Shown here: positions 1-10,100 of the stretch, one piece after another
How the letters are laid out: every line of letters starts with the position of its first letter
Position numbering within the stretch: the stretch's first letter is position 1
NCBI GenBank assembly: GCA_002783405.1
Contig: PFGG01000040.1
Coordinates: 1-64,000, forward strand
DNA from: a bacterium (Candidatus Blackallbacteria) CG13_big_fil_rev_8_21_14_2_50_49_14
GTDB taxonomy: Bacteria > Cyanobacteriota > Sericytochromatia > UBA7694
Direction of reading: 5' to 3'
Length of the DNA stretch: 64,000 bases
Position numbers and translations under genes: made by a program
Notes under the pieces: model-generated
Databases searched by the model: none
What the model saw: the letters and a program-made list of their open reading frames with translations, nothing else
What the model was told of the DNA's origin: nothing

Positions 1-122
1 GGGGTCGGGCTGACCCCTCAAGCGTTAACGTAGTGGGTTGCCACAAGCGTAGCTTGAGAATCCCTTTCCTTGAGGGAAGGGAGTGTCAACAATTCTTTAG
101 AGTGGGTCAGATAAACCTTTCT

Positions 123-2798
123 TCAAACGCTTTTGTGCATCAGTTTCATTCCCTCACTGATCCAAAGAATACAGGAATTGGCTGCGACGATGATGCTGAT
201 TTCAGTCCAGTTCAAAGGGGCCGTATGAAAAAACTGCTGAAACCAGGGCAGATAGATCACGACAGTCTGAAGCAGAATGGAGGCGGCAATCATGCCCGTT
301 AAACTGGGGTTGCTGAAGGCCAGGCCTTTACTGAAAATAGACTGCTGACTGGAGCGAATGGCCAGGGCCTGAAAAATTTGCGCCACGGCTAAACTGGTAA
401 AGAAAATGCTTTGCCAATGGCCTTGGGGGCCTGTTTCTAAAAAGCTGAGGGCGCCCAGTACAAATGAAATCCCGCCAATCAGACAGCCCATCCAAGTGAC
501 CTGCCAGCGAAATTTTCCACCCAGAATACTTTCATCAGGAGGCACCGGGGGCCTTTGCATAATATTGGGCTCGGCTTTTTCCATGCCAATGCCAAAACCC
601 AGCAGACCATCGGTGAGCAGGTTGAGCCAGAGCATTTGAATGGGCAGCAGGGCCAGCGGCATATTTAGCAGCGGGGCGAGCAGCATGACCAGGATTTTGC
701 CTAAATTTCCGGCGACTGAATATTTAATAAATTTGCGCAGATTGTCATAGATAATGCGGCCTTCTTCAACAGCCGCCACAATGGTGGCAAAATTATCATC
801 CTGAAGCACCATATCGGCAGCTTCTTTTGCAACATCAGTGCCCGTGATGCCCATGGCCACGCCAATATCAGCCTTCTTGAGTGCAGGCGCATCATTGACC
901 CCATCTCCTGTCATGGCCACTACCCGGTTTTGGGCCTGTAGGGCATTGACAATCTGCAGTTTATGCTCAGGGGATACACGGGCAAAGACCGAGGTCTCCT
1001 GAAGTGCCTGGCCCAAGGCTTGAGGAGAGAGGGTGTGTAAATCCTGACCGGTAAGTACCTTGTTATTGTGGGTGATACCCAATTCTTGGGCAATGGCCTG
1101 GGCGGTTAAGGGGTGATCGCCGGTGATCATGATCGGGCGAATACCCGCTGTCTGGCAGACCTTGACGGCTTCCAGGACTTCTGGGCGTGGGGGATCGATC
1201 ATGCCGACCATGCCCAGAAAAATTAATTCAGTTTCAAGTTTGGGCGTGGTTTCAGGTTGCTTTTGCCAGCTTCGCAGCGCAAAGCCAAGTACGCGCATTC
1301 CCTGGGCTGCCAGTTTTTCATTGGCTTCTAAGAGTTCCTGACGTGTTTGAGGCGTTAAAGTCAAAATACCCGCTTGGCTGAGATAATGGCTGGAGAGTTC
1401 CAGCAGCCCATCGGGGGCTCCCTTGGTCAGGCTGAGCCAATCCGAATCGGGCAGGTGTTTGTCTAAGGCTGCTTCCAATTGTTTGGGCAAACCTGCATCG
1501 GGCAGGCTGTGAAGGGTGGTCATGCGTTTTCGCTCAGAGTCGAAGGGCAATTCTGCCAAACGGGGCAAAAGTATTTCGAGGGCCTGTTTTTCTAGCTTCC
1601 AGTGACGGGCTGCTATCAGCAAGGCGGTTTCAGTGGGATCTCCCAGCGCTTCCCCAGTTGCTTCGAGATGGCCATCGTTGCACAGTACACCACAGACATT
1701 GAGTAAAGCGCTTTCAAGACTGGTTTCGGGGGGGCTGCCGGGTGTGATGGCTACGATATGATCCGCCAGTACCACACGCTTTACGGTCATGCGGTTTTGT
1801 GTCAGGGTGCCTGTTTTGTCAGAACAGATCACGCTGACTGACCCCAAGGTCTCGATGCCTGTCAGTTTGCGTACCAGTGCATGGCGTTTGAGCATGCGCT
1901 GTGAACCAAAAGCCAGGGTGATGGTCAAGACAGCGGGTAAGCCTTCAGGAACCGCCGCGACGGCGACACTGACCGCGCTCAAGAGCATATGTTTCCAGTC
2001 TTCGCCCCGCAGAACTCCAAGCAGAAAGATCAGGCCAGAAATCGCAATCGCCAGGATGGCCAATGTTTTGCCCACCTGATCGAGTTTTTTCTGCAAGGGG
2101 GTGGCTTCGGCTTCGACGGTTTCGAGCAGAGTGGCAATTTTTCCCAGTTGGGTTTGCATACCTGTGCCGATCACCAGACCCATTCCCCGGCCATAGGTGA
2201 TGATCGTGCCCATATAGGCCATATTGTGCTGGTCGCCCAGGCTCAGGTTTTTTTCAGAAAGTAAAGCGGTGTTTTTTTCAACGGGTTCAGATTCACCTGT
2301 TAAAGCTGCTTCCTGAATCTTGAGATTAATTGCCTCGATCAAGCGACAGTCAGCAGGCACAATATTGCCTGTTTCGAGATAGAGCAGATCCCCTGGAACC
2401 AGTTCTCTGGCTGATATTTCAATTCGGGATCCACCACGTTTGACATGCACCAGAGGTTCCGCCAATTGTTTGAGTGCAGCAATGGCCTTTTCTGCGCGGT
2501 ATTCCTGAATCAATCCGAGTACGGCGAAAAAGACCACGATCGCGAGAATCACGATTGCGTCACTGTAGTCTCCTAAAAAGGCTGAAAGCCCGGCTGCAGC
2601 TAGAAGAATCAGCACCATGATCGAGGTGAGCTGTTCCCAAAGAATCAGCCAGGGGCTTTTGATGCCCTTTTCAGTTAGTTCATTGGGACCCGTACTTTGC
2701 AGGCGTTGTGCGGCTTCTTCAGGTGAAAGCCCCTGCTCCATTGAGACTGCCTGCGCCTGAAGTGTAGCTTGAACAGATTGTGTGTACCATTCAGACAT
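123..2798 (-). CDS. P-type cation-transporting ATPase (Ca2+-type, P2)
   Basis: This 891-residue protein should pump a cation, most likely Ca2+, across the cytoplasmic membrane using ATP. The phosphorylation motif DKTGT begins at D327, the actuator motif TGES lies near residue 168, and the TM4 motif PEGLP (P284-P288) is that of Ca2+-type P2 pumps. The hinge motif GDGVND and a TM6-like segment with NLLTDG are also present. Length and order (N-terminal cation-ATPase domain, actuator, P/N domains, C-terminal helices) are those of intact family members. The start has a good Shine-Dalgarno (AAGGAG, 8 nt upstream). It lies 48 nt behind the YopX-like gene on the same strand and may share its transcript. 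A Na+ or Mn2+ specificity cannot be excluded. Confidence 0.93.
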   Translation of the reverse strand: MSEWYTQSVQATLQAQAVSMEQGLSPEEAAQRLQSTGPNELTEKGIKSPWLILWEQLTSIMVLILLAAAGLSAFLGDYSDAIVILAIVVFFAVLGLIQEYRAEKAIAALKQLAEPLVHVKRGGSRIEISARELVPGDLLYLETGNIVPADCRLIEAINLKIQEAALTGESEPVEKNTALLSEKNLSLGDQHNMAYMGTIITYGRGMGLVIGTGMQTQLGKIATLLETVEAEATPLQKKLDQVGKTLAILAIAISGLIFLLGVLRGEDWKHMLLSAVSVAVAAVPEGLPAVLTITLAFGSQRMLKRHALVRKLTGIETLGSVSVICSDKTGTLTQNRMTVKRVVLADHIVAITPGSPPETSLESALLNVCGVLCNDGHLEATGEALGDPTETALLIAARHWKLEKQALEILLPRLAELPFDSERKRMTTLHSLPDAGLPKQLEAALDKHLPDSDWLSLTKGAPDGLLELSSHYLSQAGILTLTPQTRQELLEANEKLAAQGMRVLGFALRSWQKQPETTPKLETELIFLGMVGMIDPPRPEVLEAVKVCQTAGIRPIMITGDHPLTAQAIAQELGITHNNKVLTGQDLHTLSPQALGQALQETSVFARVSPEHKLQIVNALQAQNRVVAMTGDGVNDAPALKKADIGVAMGITGTDVAKEAADMVLQDDNFATIVAAVEEGRIIYDNLRKFIKYSVAGNLGKILVMLLAPLLNMPLALLPIQMLWLNLLTDGLLGFGIGMEKAEPNIMQRPPVPPDESILGGKFRWQVTWMGCLIGGISFVLGALSFLETGPQGHWQSIFFTSLAVAQIFQALAIRSSQQSIFSKGLAFSNPSLTGMIAASILLQTVVIYLPWFQQFFHTAPLNWTEISIIVAANSCILWISEGMKLMHKSV

Positions 2799-2846
2799 TG
2801 AAGTGACTCCTTGGGGGATTTTAGGGACTGAAAGTCTGCTTGTGTT

Positions 2847-3416
2847 TTATTCCTCATCCTCTTCGAGGTCGGAAAGCTCATCTAAATACATGTCTTCAAG
2901 ATAATCATCCTGCTCGCTGAGCGGGCGCAGATTTTTGAGGACACTGGGGCGTTCTTCTTGCCCTTCATGGGTTTGCATAACCCTTTGTTCAATCCGCTCA
3001 AGTGGTTCAAAGCGATGCCCCACCACGCGGAACATGCAGGAGGGCTGGGGCAGTTCGTCCTGACGTTCAGGGTTGCGTGAGGCGGAATTATACCAATTGC
3101 GGTAAAATGCAGCGGCCTCAACCCGAGGGTAATCGGTCAGACAAAAGCTGCCCAATTCAAAACACATTTCAAAGAGTTCTTCTTCGAGCCCCGTATCGAG
3201 TTCCTGAGAGAGCAGAATATCTCCTTCATAGATTTCCTGACCTTCACGGTCATAAAATCCAGAAAATTGCATGAGCTCTAAACCATGGATCTGGGTCAGC
3301 TGGTACAGCTCGATTTGTTCACCAGGAATGGAGTAACTGTAGTCGCTGTTGAGAATCCACTCATCTTGCATTTGCCGGGTTTCAGGATCCCAGGCGCGAA
3401 ATTTCAGCGTGCGCAT
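2847..3416 (-). CDS. YopX-like protein
   Basis: The N-terminus (MRTLKFRAWDPETRQM) and the segment FYDREGQEIYEGDIL, about residues 54-68, are the hallmarks of the YopX family, small beta-rich proteins found mostly in phages and prophages. Function of the family is unknown. At 189 residues it is longer than many members; the excess is an acidic tail ending in Asp/Glu-rich sequence. No other phage gene is visible nearby. It sits between a dipeptidase gene and a cation ATPase on the same strand, behind a striking inverted repeat at 3437-3482. A weak ribosome site (AAAGGA) lies about 11 nt upstream of the ATG. Confidence 0.75.
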   Translation of the reverse strand: MRTLKFRAWDPETRQMQDEWILNSDYSYSIPGEQIELYQLTQIHGLELMQFSGFYDREGQEIYEGDILLSQELDTGLEEELFEMCFELGSFCLTDYPRVEAAAFYRNWYNSASRNPERQDELPQPSCMFRVVGHRFEPLERIEQRVMQTHEGQEERPSVLKNLRPLSEQDDYLEDMYLDELSDLEEDEE

Positions 3417-3436
3417 TTTTAAAAATTTTCCTTTAT

Positions 3437-3482
3437 CAGTCTTAAAAGACTGCGTGATAAATCCGTCAGTCTTTTAAGACTG
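3437..3482. repeat. Nested inverted repeat (two 16-bp arms)
   Basis: Two 16-bp arms, 3437-3452 (CAGTCTTAAAAGACTG) and 3467-3482 (CAGTCTTTTAAGACTG), are exact reverse complements separated by 14 nt, and each arm is itself nearly palindromic. The distal arm covers the stop codon and last codons of the dipeptidase gene; the proximal arm lies just upstream of the YopX-like start. No T-tract follows on either strand, so a simple intrinsic terminator is unlikely. It could be an operator for a dimeric regulator, an mRNA processing hairpin or a repeat insertion. Confidence 0.8.
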
Positions 3483-4428
3483 TGCGATAAACCCGCAGCA
3501 CATTGCCGAAGGCCATTTTTGAGATGTCTTCTTCTTTATACCCCAGTTGACGCAGACGTGTCAGCAGATTGGGAAAGCAGCTGACATCCTCGAGCCCTTG
3601 GGGCACGTTTTCGATGCCATCATAATCAGAGCCAAAAGCCACATGATCGGGGCCCATCTGTTCACAGAGATAATCAATATGGCGAATGGCATCTTCGAGC
3701 GAGGCCTTTTCGGGGGCGTTGTTGAGAAAAGAGGGGGCGAAACACAGGCCGACAAAACCATTTTGAGCCTGGATGGCCTTGAGCTGTTCGTCGTTCATAT
3801 TGCGGCGGTGCCCACAAAGACTTTTGGCATTGGCGTGAGAGACAATGATTGGATCCTTGGAGAGTTCCAGTGCTTCCCAGAAGCCCGCTTCGTTGATATG
3901 GGCCAGATCTACGACCATACCGAGTTCATTCATGCGTTTGATCACGTCTCTGCCAAAAGGGGTCAGTCCGTAGTTTGAGCCTACGCCCAAGCCATCGGCC
4001 AGTTCATTGCGGTGGTTCCAGGTCAAGCCGATGGCGCGCAGTCCCTGGCGGTAAAAAACTTCCAGCATTTTTAGATCGCCGCAGAGGGGCGAGGCCCCTT
4101 CCATAGAAAACAGACCATAGAGTTTATCCGGGCCATTTTCAACGGCTTGTAGATCTTTTTTGTTTTCTATCAGGGCAAAATGCGCGGGATGTTTGCGGAT
4201 ATCTTCTCGAAAGACCTGCATCATTTGTAATGAGCGCACCGCACCATAGTGCCCGGCTTCATAGGGCATGGTAAAGATCGAAAAAATTTGAAGCCGCAAG
4301 CCTGCTTGGCGCATGCGTGGATAATCAGAATGGTGTTTGGGCTGGGGCAGATAAAGACTCATTTCATCTTCTTCCAGCATGAGCAGACGTGAAAGTGTGT
4401 CGGCATGACAGTCGGCAATAAATTGCAT
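3466..4428 (-). CDS. Membrane dipeptidase (renal dipeptidase family, M19)
   Basis: A 320-residue zinc metallopeptidase of the amidohydrolase superfamily, predicted to hydrolyse dipeptides. Family motifs are in order: ADCHADTL near the N-terminus (first metal ligands), MEGASPL with the bridging glutamate, TWNHRNELADG, VVDLAHIN, VSHANAKSLCGHRRN with the histidine ligands, and FGSDYDG near the C-terminus. No signal peptide is seen, so a cytoplasmic location is likely. The start codon overlaps the stop of the upstream lipoprotein gene as TAATG, with AAAGGA upstream, which implies translational coupling. Its stop codon is inside the inverted repeat at 3437-3482. Confidence 0.92.
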   Translation of the reverse strand: MQFIADCHADTLSRLLMLEEDEMSLYLPQPKHHSDYPRMRQAGLRLQIFSIFTMPYEAGHYGAVRSLQMMQVFREDIRKHPAHFALIENKKDLQAVENGPDKLYGLFSMEGASPLCGDLKMLEVFYRQGLRAIGLTWNHRNELADGLGVGSNYGLTPFGRDVIKRMNELGMVVDLAHINEAGFWEALELSKDPIIVSHANAKSLCGHRRNMNDEQLKAIQAQNGFVGLCFAPSFLNNAPEKASLEDAIRHIDYLCEQMGPDHVAFGSDYDGIENVPQGLEDVSCFPNLLTRLRQLGYKEEDISKMAFGNVLRVYRTVLKD

Positions 4429-5108
4429 TATCTTTTTCCTTTTCTAAGCGGTCTTCTGGGTGTTTTTTTTACAGGCTTTTGTTTTTTGGGAGGAGATTGA
4501 TAGATTTTTCTGCGCAGCTCTTGCACCAGATTGGCAAAACCAAAGTTTTGAATTTGATCAAAAGCGACACGTCGGGAGAGTTTTTTGCGAGCGGATTCAA
4601 AATAAAGCCGTGCTTTTGCACGCTTGCCTTTTTCAAGCCAATAGTCTGCTTCACGCAGGTCAATAATTCCCAGAACAGGGGTTGACTCTTCAAAATGGGG
4701 GAAGGCAGTGGCGCGAATTCTTTGGTGCCGTTTCCAGAGCGTGCGTGCTTCTTCAAATTGTGCTTTGTTGAGTGCTTTTTCACAACGTTCGAGATACACA
4801 TTGAGATACCATTTCAGGATTGCCGATTTCCCGTCCTGTTTGAGACGCAGAAAGAGTTCATCTGCAATGCTCAGATTGAAACGTCGGTTAAGACTCAGGG
4901 CTTTGAGCAGGCGGTCAAGTTTGGCGGTTGTGATTTCCCCATCTCTGTTGATCAGGTCGCTGAGTAAGCGTACTGCTTGCTTGGGCTGGCCTCTTCCAAT
5001 CGCTTCGTTGACCTTTCGCGGTGTGGGAGATGTGCATGCCAAGAGATTGAACAGCAGCAGAAGCAAAAGACTGAAACGTTGGCTTGAATGGGAAGGAATC
5101 AATTGCAT
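4428..5108 (-). CDS. Putative lipoprotein, helical, unknown function
   Basis: A hydrophobic signal (RFSLLLLLLFNLLACTS) with a lipobox (LLAC, Cys about residue 25) predicts export and lipidation. The mature 200 residues are mostly charged alpha-helix, with TPR-like alternation around AIGRGQPKQAVRLLSDLI and YWLEKGKRAKARLYFESA, and a very basic tail (KKQKPVKKTPRRPLRKGKR). No known family is recognised. It is the first gene of a minus-strand group with the dipeptidase (1-nt overlap), YopX-like and ATPase genes. The lysine/arginine tail could contact cell wall polymers or nucleic acid; that is speculation. Confidence 0.72.
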   Translation of the reverse strand: MQLIPSHSSQRFSLLLLLLFNLLACTSPTPRKVNEAIGRGQPKQAVRLLSDLINRDGEITTAKLDRLLKALSLNRRFNLSIADELFLRLKQDGKSAILKWYLNVYLERCEKALNKAQFEEARTLWKRHQRIRATAFPHFEESTPVLGIIDLREADYWLEKGKRAKARLYFESARKKLSRRVAFDQIQNFGFANLVQELRRKIYQSPPKKQKPVKKTPRRPLRKGKR

Positions 5109-5191
5109 GACGAGGAAAAAGCTTTCTTTGGAAACTCTCTTTCAAGTTTACTGGAGAGAAGGCGTGAATGCACAGACCTCTCATAGCAAAG

Positions 5192-5215
5192 CAGCCCCTC
5201 CGTGAGGAGGGGCTG
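5192..5215 (-). terminator. Hairpin terminator of the subtilisin-like gene
   Basis: CAGCCCCTC and GAGGGGCTG form a perfect 9-bp GC-rich stem with a 6-nt loop, 25 nt past the stop codon of the protease gene. The T-tract on the minus strand is short (TTTGCT), so termination may be partial. The hairpin also separates this gene from the lipoprotein gene downstream. Confidence 0.6.
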
Positions 5216-5239
5216 GCCTTGTGGAGTTTCAGTTATCGA

Positions 5240-6622
5240 TTAACGACGTACTGCGCCGGGAGCTGTGCTCAGCGCCTTGAAGACGTTGATGCGACCATGT
5301 CCATAGTAGACATCGAAACCGGGGGTGCCGAGGTCATCAGCAGTGGCTTCAATATGGGCCTTCACCTGAGCGGAGTTCAGCTGAGGATACTTGCTGCGGA
5401 CCAGAGCTGCCAAGCCGGAAACGGCGGGGGTAGCCATGGAGGTTCCGCTGATAGAACCGTAGCTGATACCAGGCATATCTGTCTGGTAGGTGGGGAAGGT
5501 GGACAGGATGTTTACGCCAGGAGCGGCAACAGAATTGTGCTTACCATATTGAGAGAAGCGAGCAATTTTGTCGTTGCTGTCGGTAGCGCCAACGGCCATT
5601 ACGCCAGGAACACCTGCAGGATAGGAAATGGAACTATTGCCATCATTGCCCATTGCGGCAATCAGCATAGCGTCTTTTTCCAGAGCATGTTTGACGGCAT
5701 CGGTAATCACAGCAGAGCTGCTGGGGCCACCGAGGCTCATGCTGATGACTTTGGCGCCATGATCAGCGGCCCAGATAATACCACTGGCAACGCTTTCATA
5801 GGAACCATAGCCTTCTTTGCTCAGAACCTGAACAGGCAGAATCTTCACGTTGGGAGCAACACCTGCAACCCCTACACCATTGTTGGTGATCGCAGATGCG
5901 ATACCCGCACAGTGGGTGCCGTGGCCATTGCCATCTTCTACAGTGGCGTTGCCATCAACGGTATTGTAACCAGGCAACAGTTTGGCAGCCAGGTCGGGGT
6001 GTTTGTAATCTACACCGGTGTCAACGATGGACAGAATCAGGTCTTTATTGCCCTGTTCAATTTCCCAACCTTTTTGAGATTGCATCTTCTGGTGAGCATA
6101 CTGTTTTTCAAACATGGGATCGTTGGGGAAAGCTTGGGGAGCGACTTCACGGGGAGCAGGCTCGGTAGCTGCGGGCCGGGTCAGCTTCACAATCATATTG
6201 GGTTCTGCATAGAGCACGGCAGGGTTGCTGCGCAGGCTCTGAAGGGTTTGGCTCTCTTGAGCGCCAGCAGAACGGATGGAAGCAGAACGAACCAGATTAA
6301 TTCCCAGAGCGGGGTTGCCAACGGGCTGAGCTTGCAGGTTCATGGCGCGCAGGCCACCCTGGCTGAATGCTGCCATTGCATTGGCACCGGGCTTCATACG
6401 AACGATGAATTCACCGGGAATATGATCCAGACCAGCCATGGCAGCTGCTTTTAATTGAGCGCCACGGGTGGAGGTCATATTAGGACGGGCAGCGCTTTGA
6501 GCGCCTACCTGTGCGGGACCTTGGTTGAAAGTGCCCTGCAGAAGGGGAGCACTGCTACAGGCAACCAGAGAGGCGGCCAATGAGGTCAGGGCTACGGCTG
6601 AGAACAAGCGAGTATTCTTCAT
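5240..6622 (-). CDS. Subtilisin-like serine protease (S8), lipoprotein
   Basis: This 460-residue protein has a signal peptide with a lipobox-like SLVAC at about residues 18-22, a propeptide region containing IPGEFIVRMKPG (typical of subtilase prodomains), and a complete S8 catalytic domain: Asp201 in VDTGVD, His234 in GHGTH and Ser395 in SGTSMATP. It is predicted to act as a lipid-anchored or released protease outside the cytoplasm after autoprocessing. A near-consensus promoter lies at 6742-6770. The AAGGAG site is about 14 nt from the ATG, rather far, but the signal peptide fits this start. A strong hairpin follows the gene. It is monocistronic. Confidence 0.93.
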   Translation of the reverse strand: MKNTRLFSAVALTSLAASLVACSSAPLLQGTFNQGPAQVGAQSAARPNMTSTRGAQLKAAAMAGLDHIPGEFIVRMKPGANAMAAFSQGGLRAMNLQAQPVGNPALGINLVRSASIRSAGAQESQTLQSLRSNPAVLYAEPNMIVKLTRPAATEPAPREVAPQAFPNDPMFEKQYAHQKMQSQKGWEIEQGNKDLILSIVDTGVDYKHPDLAAKLLPGYNTVDGNATVEDGNGHGTHCAGIASAITNNGVGVAGVAPNVKILPVQVLSKEGYGSYESVASGIIWAADHGAKVISMSLGGPSSSAVITDAVKHALEKDAMLIAAMGNDGNSSISYPAGVPGVMAVGATDSNDKIARFSQYGKHNSVAAPGVNILSTFPTYQTDMPGISYGSISGTSMATPAVSGLAALVRSKYPQLNSAQVKAHIEATADDLGTPGFDVYYGHGRINVFKALSTAPGAVRR

Positions 6623-6741
6623 CTGGATAACTGAATCTCCTTAGTGTTTTTGGTTTAACATTGGGCTAAAACATCTAGTGTGTCTTGTAGACTTGAATCT
6701 AGACCTCTTTAGTTTACGCAGTTAATACCTTATTTATGGTT

Positions 6742-6770
6742 ATTATAGGATTAAATATAAATTAAGTCAA
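6742..6770 (-). promoter_or_regulatory. Sigma-70 type promoter of the S8 protease gene
   Basis: Read on the minus strand, TTGACT (6765-6770) and TATAAT (6742-6747) are separated by exactly 17 nt in an AT-rich context. Transcription would start near 6735, giving a leader of about 110 nt before the protease ATG at 6622. Confidence 0.7.
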
Positions 6771-6846
6771 TCCCCAAAAGTGATTTTTGATCCAGAGGCT
6801 GCGTTAAAGGAGATCAAAGACTGGATAACCAAAGAACACTTCTGAA

Positions 6847-6929
6847 TGCTGAGGGCGGGACTTGAACCCGCACGGGATAAACCCGGGGGATTTTAAGTCC
6901 CCTGCGTCTGCCGATTTCGCCACCTCAGC
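6847..6929 (-). tRNA. tRNA-Leu (anticodon TAA)
   Basis: An 83-nt cloverleaf: acceptor stem GCTGAGG/CCTCAGC with discriminator A, a leucine-type D arm (GGCGAAATCGGCAGACGC), anticodon stem GGGGA/TCCCC with loop CTTAAAA (anticodon TAA), an extended variable arm of a class II tRNA, and a T arm with GGTTCAAGTCC. CCA is not encoded. It follows tRNA-Asp by 31 nt and probably shares its transcript. Confidence 0.95.
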
Positions 6930-6960
6930 AGGGTTTTAAAGAAAAAGGGTTTGTGAAAAG

Positions 6961-7034
6961 CGGACCGGACGGGACTCGAACCCGCAACTTCCTGCGTGAC
7001 AGGCAGGTGCTCTAACCGATTGAACTACCGGTCC
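6961..7034 (-). tRNA. tRNA-Asp (anticodon GTC)
   Basis: A 74-nt cloverleaf: acceptor stem GGACCGG/CCGGTCC with discriminator G, anticodon stem CCTGC/GCAGG with loop CTGTCAC (anticodon GTC), and T arm GGTTCGAGTCC. CCA is not encoded. It is the promoter-proximal gene of the two-tRNA unit. Confidence 0.95.
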
Positions 7035-7055
7035 GTTTTGTTTTAGACGAAATTT

Positions 7056-7084
7056 AGTATAACTGAGTTGAAGGGTAGGCACAA
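7056..7084 (-). promoter_or_regulatory. Promoter of the tRNA-Asp/tRNA-Leu unit
   Basis: On the minus strand, TTGTGC (7079-7084) and TATACT (7056-7061) are spaced by 17 nt and lie about 20 nt upstream of the 5' end of tRNA-Asp. The position, between the stop of the kinase gene and the tRNA, supports the call. Confidence 0.6.
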
Positions 7085-7102
7085 GGGATTGCAAAATATT
7101 TT

Positions 7103-10100
7103 TCAGTCAGTTTTTTTAGAAATTTTTGCCTGCAATTCTTCTTGGCAGGTGCTTAGCAGGGCCGGAAAGCTTGCGAGCAATGCCGATGCTTCCAGCAATT
7201 CAAAGCGTTGAATGTGATAGTGCAGCTGATCAGTAAATGCTTTTAGCCTGGGAAGCTCGGCCTGATTTGAAAGGTCAGTCAGGGCATTTGAAAAATTTTC
7301 AAGTGTGTTCAGTTCTAAGGATGTTTTGATCTTTGCCCAGCGTTCAAACCAGTTTTGCTCAAGTTCCGCCAGGATTTGTTCTGGTTTCAGAGCAGAATGG
7401 TTTTGTTTTGCTTCCATGACAGGAGAAGGGGGCACTTGCCCCAGGTAACGCATTAAGAGGTTGAGCAAATCTTTTTTCTGAACAGGTTTGGAGAGGACAT
7501 CTGCAAAGCCCTGATGAAGAAAACTGTTTTTTTCTTCGGGCAAGGCATAGGCGGTCAAGGCCACTACTGGAATATGGGCTGTGCTTGGATTTTTTGAGAG
7601 AATTTGCTGGGCTTCAAGGCCATCCATCACGGGCATTTTGATATCCATTAAAATCAGATCAGGTTTTTCCTCGGTCGCCAGAGAGACGGCCTCTTGGCCA
7701 TCGCAGGCCAGCAGCAGGGTCAAGGGTTTATCTTCGAGCATATACTGAAACAAATTCCGATTGACCAGAACATCGTCGGCAATCAGCAGCTTTGCAGGTT
7801 TTAGCCGAAGGTTTTCAATGGCTTGACCCTGGTGCGCAGACGCCGTGCTGGGAATGATTGAATTCGCTTGCTTTTCGGGCAACAGAATCGTAAACAGGCA
7901 GCCCTGATTGACCTTGCTTTCTACCTGAATCTGGCCTTGCATCATTTCAATCAGTCGGTTTGAAATTGCCAAGCCTAAACCTGTGCCTCCCCGGTGCATG
8001 GCATAGGCCCGCTCTTGTTGTTCAAAGGGTTGAAAGAGTCTGGAAAGCGCTTCGCTACTGATGCCAATTCCTGAATCCTGAATTTTAATTTCAAGTTGAG
8101 GAGGGGTTGTGTTGTTTAAAACAATGCGGCGCAAAGAAAGACTCAGGAAGCCTTTGGGCGTAAATTTAATTGCATTGCCAACCAAATTGACAAGCACCTG
8201 GCGTAAACGCAAAGGATCTAAATGGAGCAATGGAATATTTTCTGTGGGGAGTTCCAATCGAAAATCCAGATCTTTTTCCTGGGCCGAGAGACTGAATAGC
8301 TGATAGATCTCTTTCAAGAGATGTTTGATATCGGTGGGTTCTGGGTGCAGGCTGAGTTTACCGGCTTCAATTTTAGACAGATCGAGAATATCATTGATAA
8401 TCGCCATGAGCGCGTTGCCACTTGAACTGATGGCCTGTAAATGTTCTTTGTATTTGGGGTTGCTGATCTGTTCCTGAAGGAGATTTGCAAAGCCCAAGAT
8501 GGCATTCATGGGCGTGCGAATTTCATGCGACATATTGGCTAAAAAAGCGGATTTTGCTCGGTTTCCAGACTCAGCAAGCTCTTTGGCATGAAGCAGTTCT
8601 GTATTGGTCGTTTGCAAAGACAGGGTTTGTTCTTTTACTTTTTGTTCAAGAAGCTCGATATTTTGCAAACGTTCCAAGCTTCGGCCCAGGTTGTCGGCCA
8701 TTGCAATCAGTATCAATTTTTCTTCTTCCAGCCATTTACGAGGCTTTTGTGACTCTTCCAAACCAATCACTCCGTAAAGTTGATCGGAGACAAAAATGGG
8801 ATAGAGCAGTGCCGAATATACGCCTCTGGCTTGCAGATGGGCCTGTATCGGAGAGAGGGAAGATTCGGGATCTATGTTTTCATAAAGAACGGGCTGGTGT
8901 TTTTCCAGGATTTGTCGCAGGGCCGAGAAATCGTTCCAAGGCAGATTTTCGACTGGTGTTTGAGGCTGCAGCGAGGCTTGGGCAAACCATTCATGGTGGT
9001 GATCTATTTCGCCGTTCTCAAAATTCACAACACTTAAATAGAGATGTGAGAGCTTTAAAAAATGGCCAAGCTGGGCCAGCGTTTTGTCTATGATCTTGTG
9101 AGGAGAGGCTGTAGCGAGAATTTCCTGGCTGATTTCGCGGATTAAAAGATTGACATCGGCTAAGCGTTTGAGGCGTTCTTCATAGGCGATCTGTTGGGTG
9201 ATTTCAGTTTTTACCCCCACATAATGGGTGATTTTTCCCTCTTGATTGAAGATCGGTGAAATACTTGCCTCTTCAGTGTACAGGCTGCCGTCCTTGCGTC
9301 GGTTGACCAGACGGCCTCGCCAGGTTTGTCCTGAGATAAGGGTATCCCAGAGGGTTCGATAGTAATCTGAGCCTTGAATGCCGCTTTTGAGGATGCGCGG
9401 ATTTTTTCCCAAAGCTTCTTCACGGCTATAGCCTGTGGTTTTTTCAAAGGCTGGATTGACGTAAACTAAATGGCCGTTTAAATCGGTAATTACAATTGAA
9501 TTCTCAGCCTGTTCAATTGCTGTGATCAAGCGAGTGCGCTCTTCCTCAATTTTTTTGCGTTGGGTAATATCATGCACAATTGAATAGAGCAATTCCTGCT
9601 TGCCCAGTTTGATCGGCCCAGAAAAAACCTCTACATCCCGAATTTCGCCGTTGGCCAAACGGTGTTGAAAGAAAAATTGCTCTCGTTGCTCTCTTTGGGC
9701 CAATTGCATTTCCTGTTTGATTTCTTCAGGTTTTAACTGGTTGATTTGCATGATTTTCATCTGACGCAAATGTTCACGTGAATAGCCGTAAAATTTTTCA
9801 GCAGCCAGATTGGCATCGATAATTTGGCCCGTTTGCGGTTCAATCAAAAGTTCTACGGCTCGATTGGCTTCAAACAAACTTCGATAGCGCTCTTCGCTAT
9901 TTTGTAAATCGTGCTCACTCTTTATCTGTTGACTGATGTCCCGACTGACACCGTGGATTTCCAGGCGGTTTGTTTCTGGGTTGAGAGTGGCCTGGGCTGA
10001 AACCTCGGTCCAGACTGTGGAGCCATCCTTGCAGGGTTGTTCAATCCGTACAAGATGGGCGTGTGCTTCACCCCGTTGAAACTGAGCCAAGGCTTCGGGC

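Noticed and set aside
1-122. GGGGTC/GACCCC dyad and a 9-bp imperfect hairpin (61-82) at the window start
   Set aside because: They could be a terminator for the ATPase gene on the minus strand, but neither has a T-tract and the region is cut by the window edge.
5168-6454. 428-codon plus-strand open frame opposite the S8 protease
   Set aside because: It mirrors the protease on the other strand. The protease has a complete catalytic triad, propeptide and signal; the opposite frame has only low-complexity Gly/His/Asn sequence.
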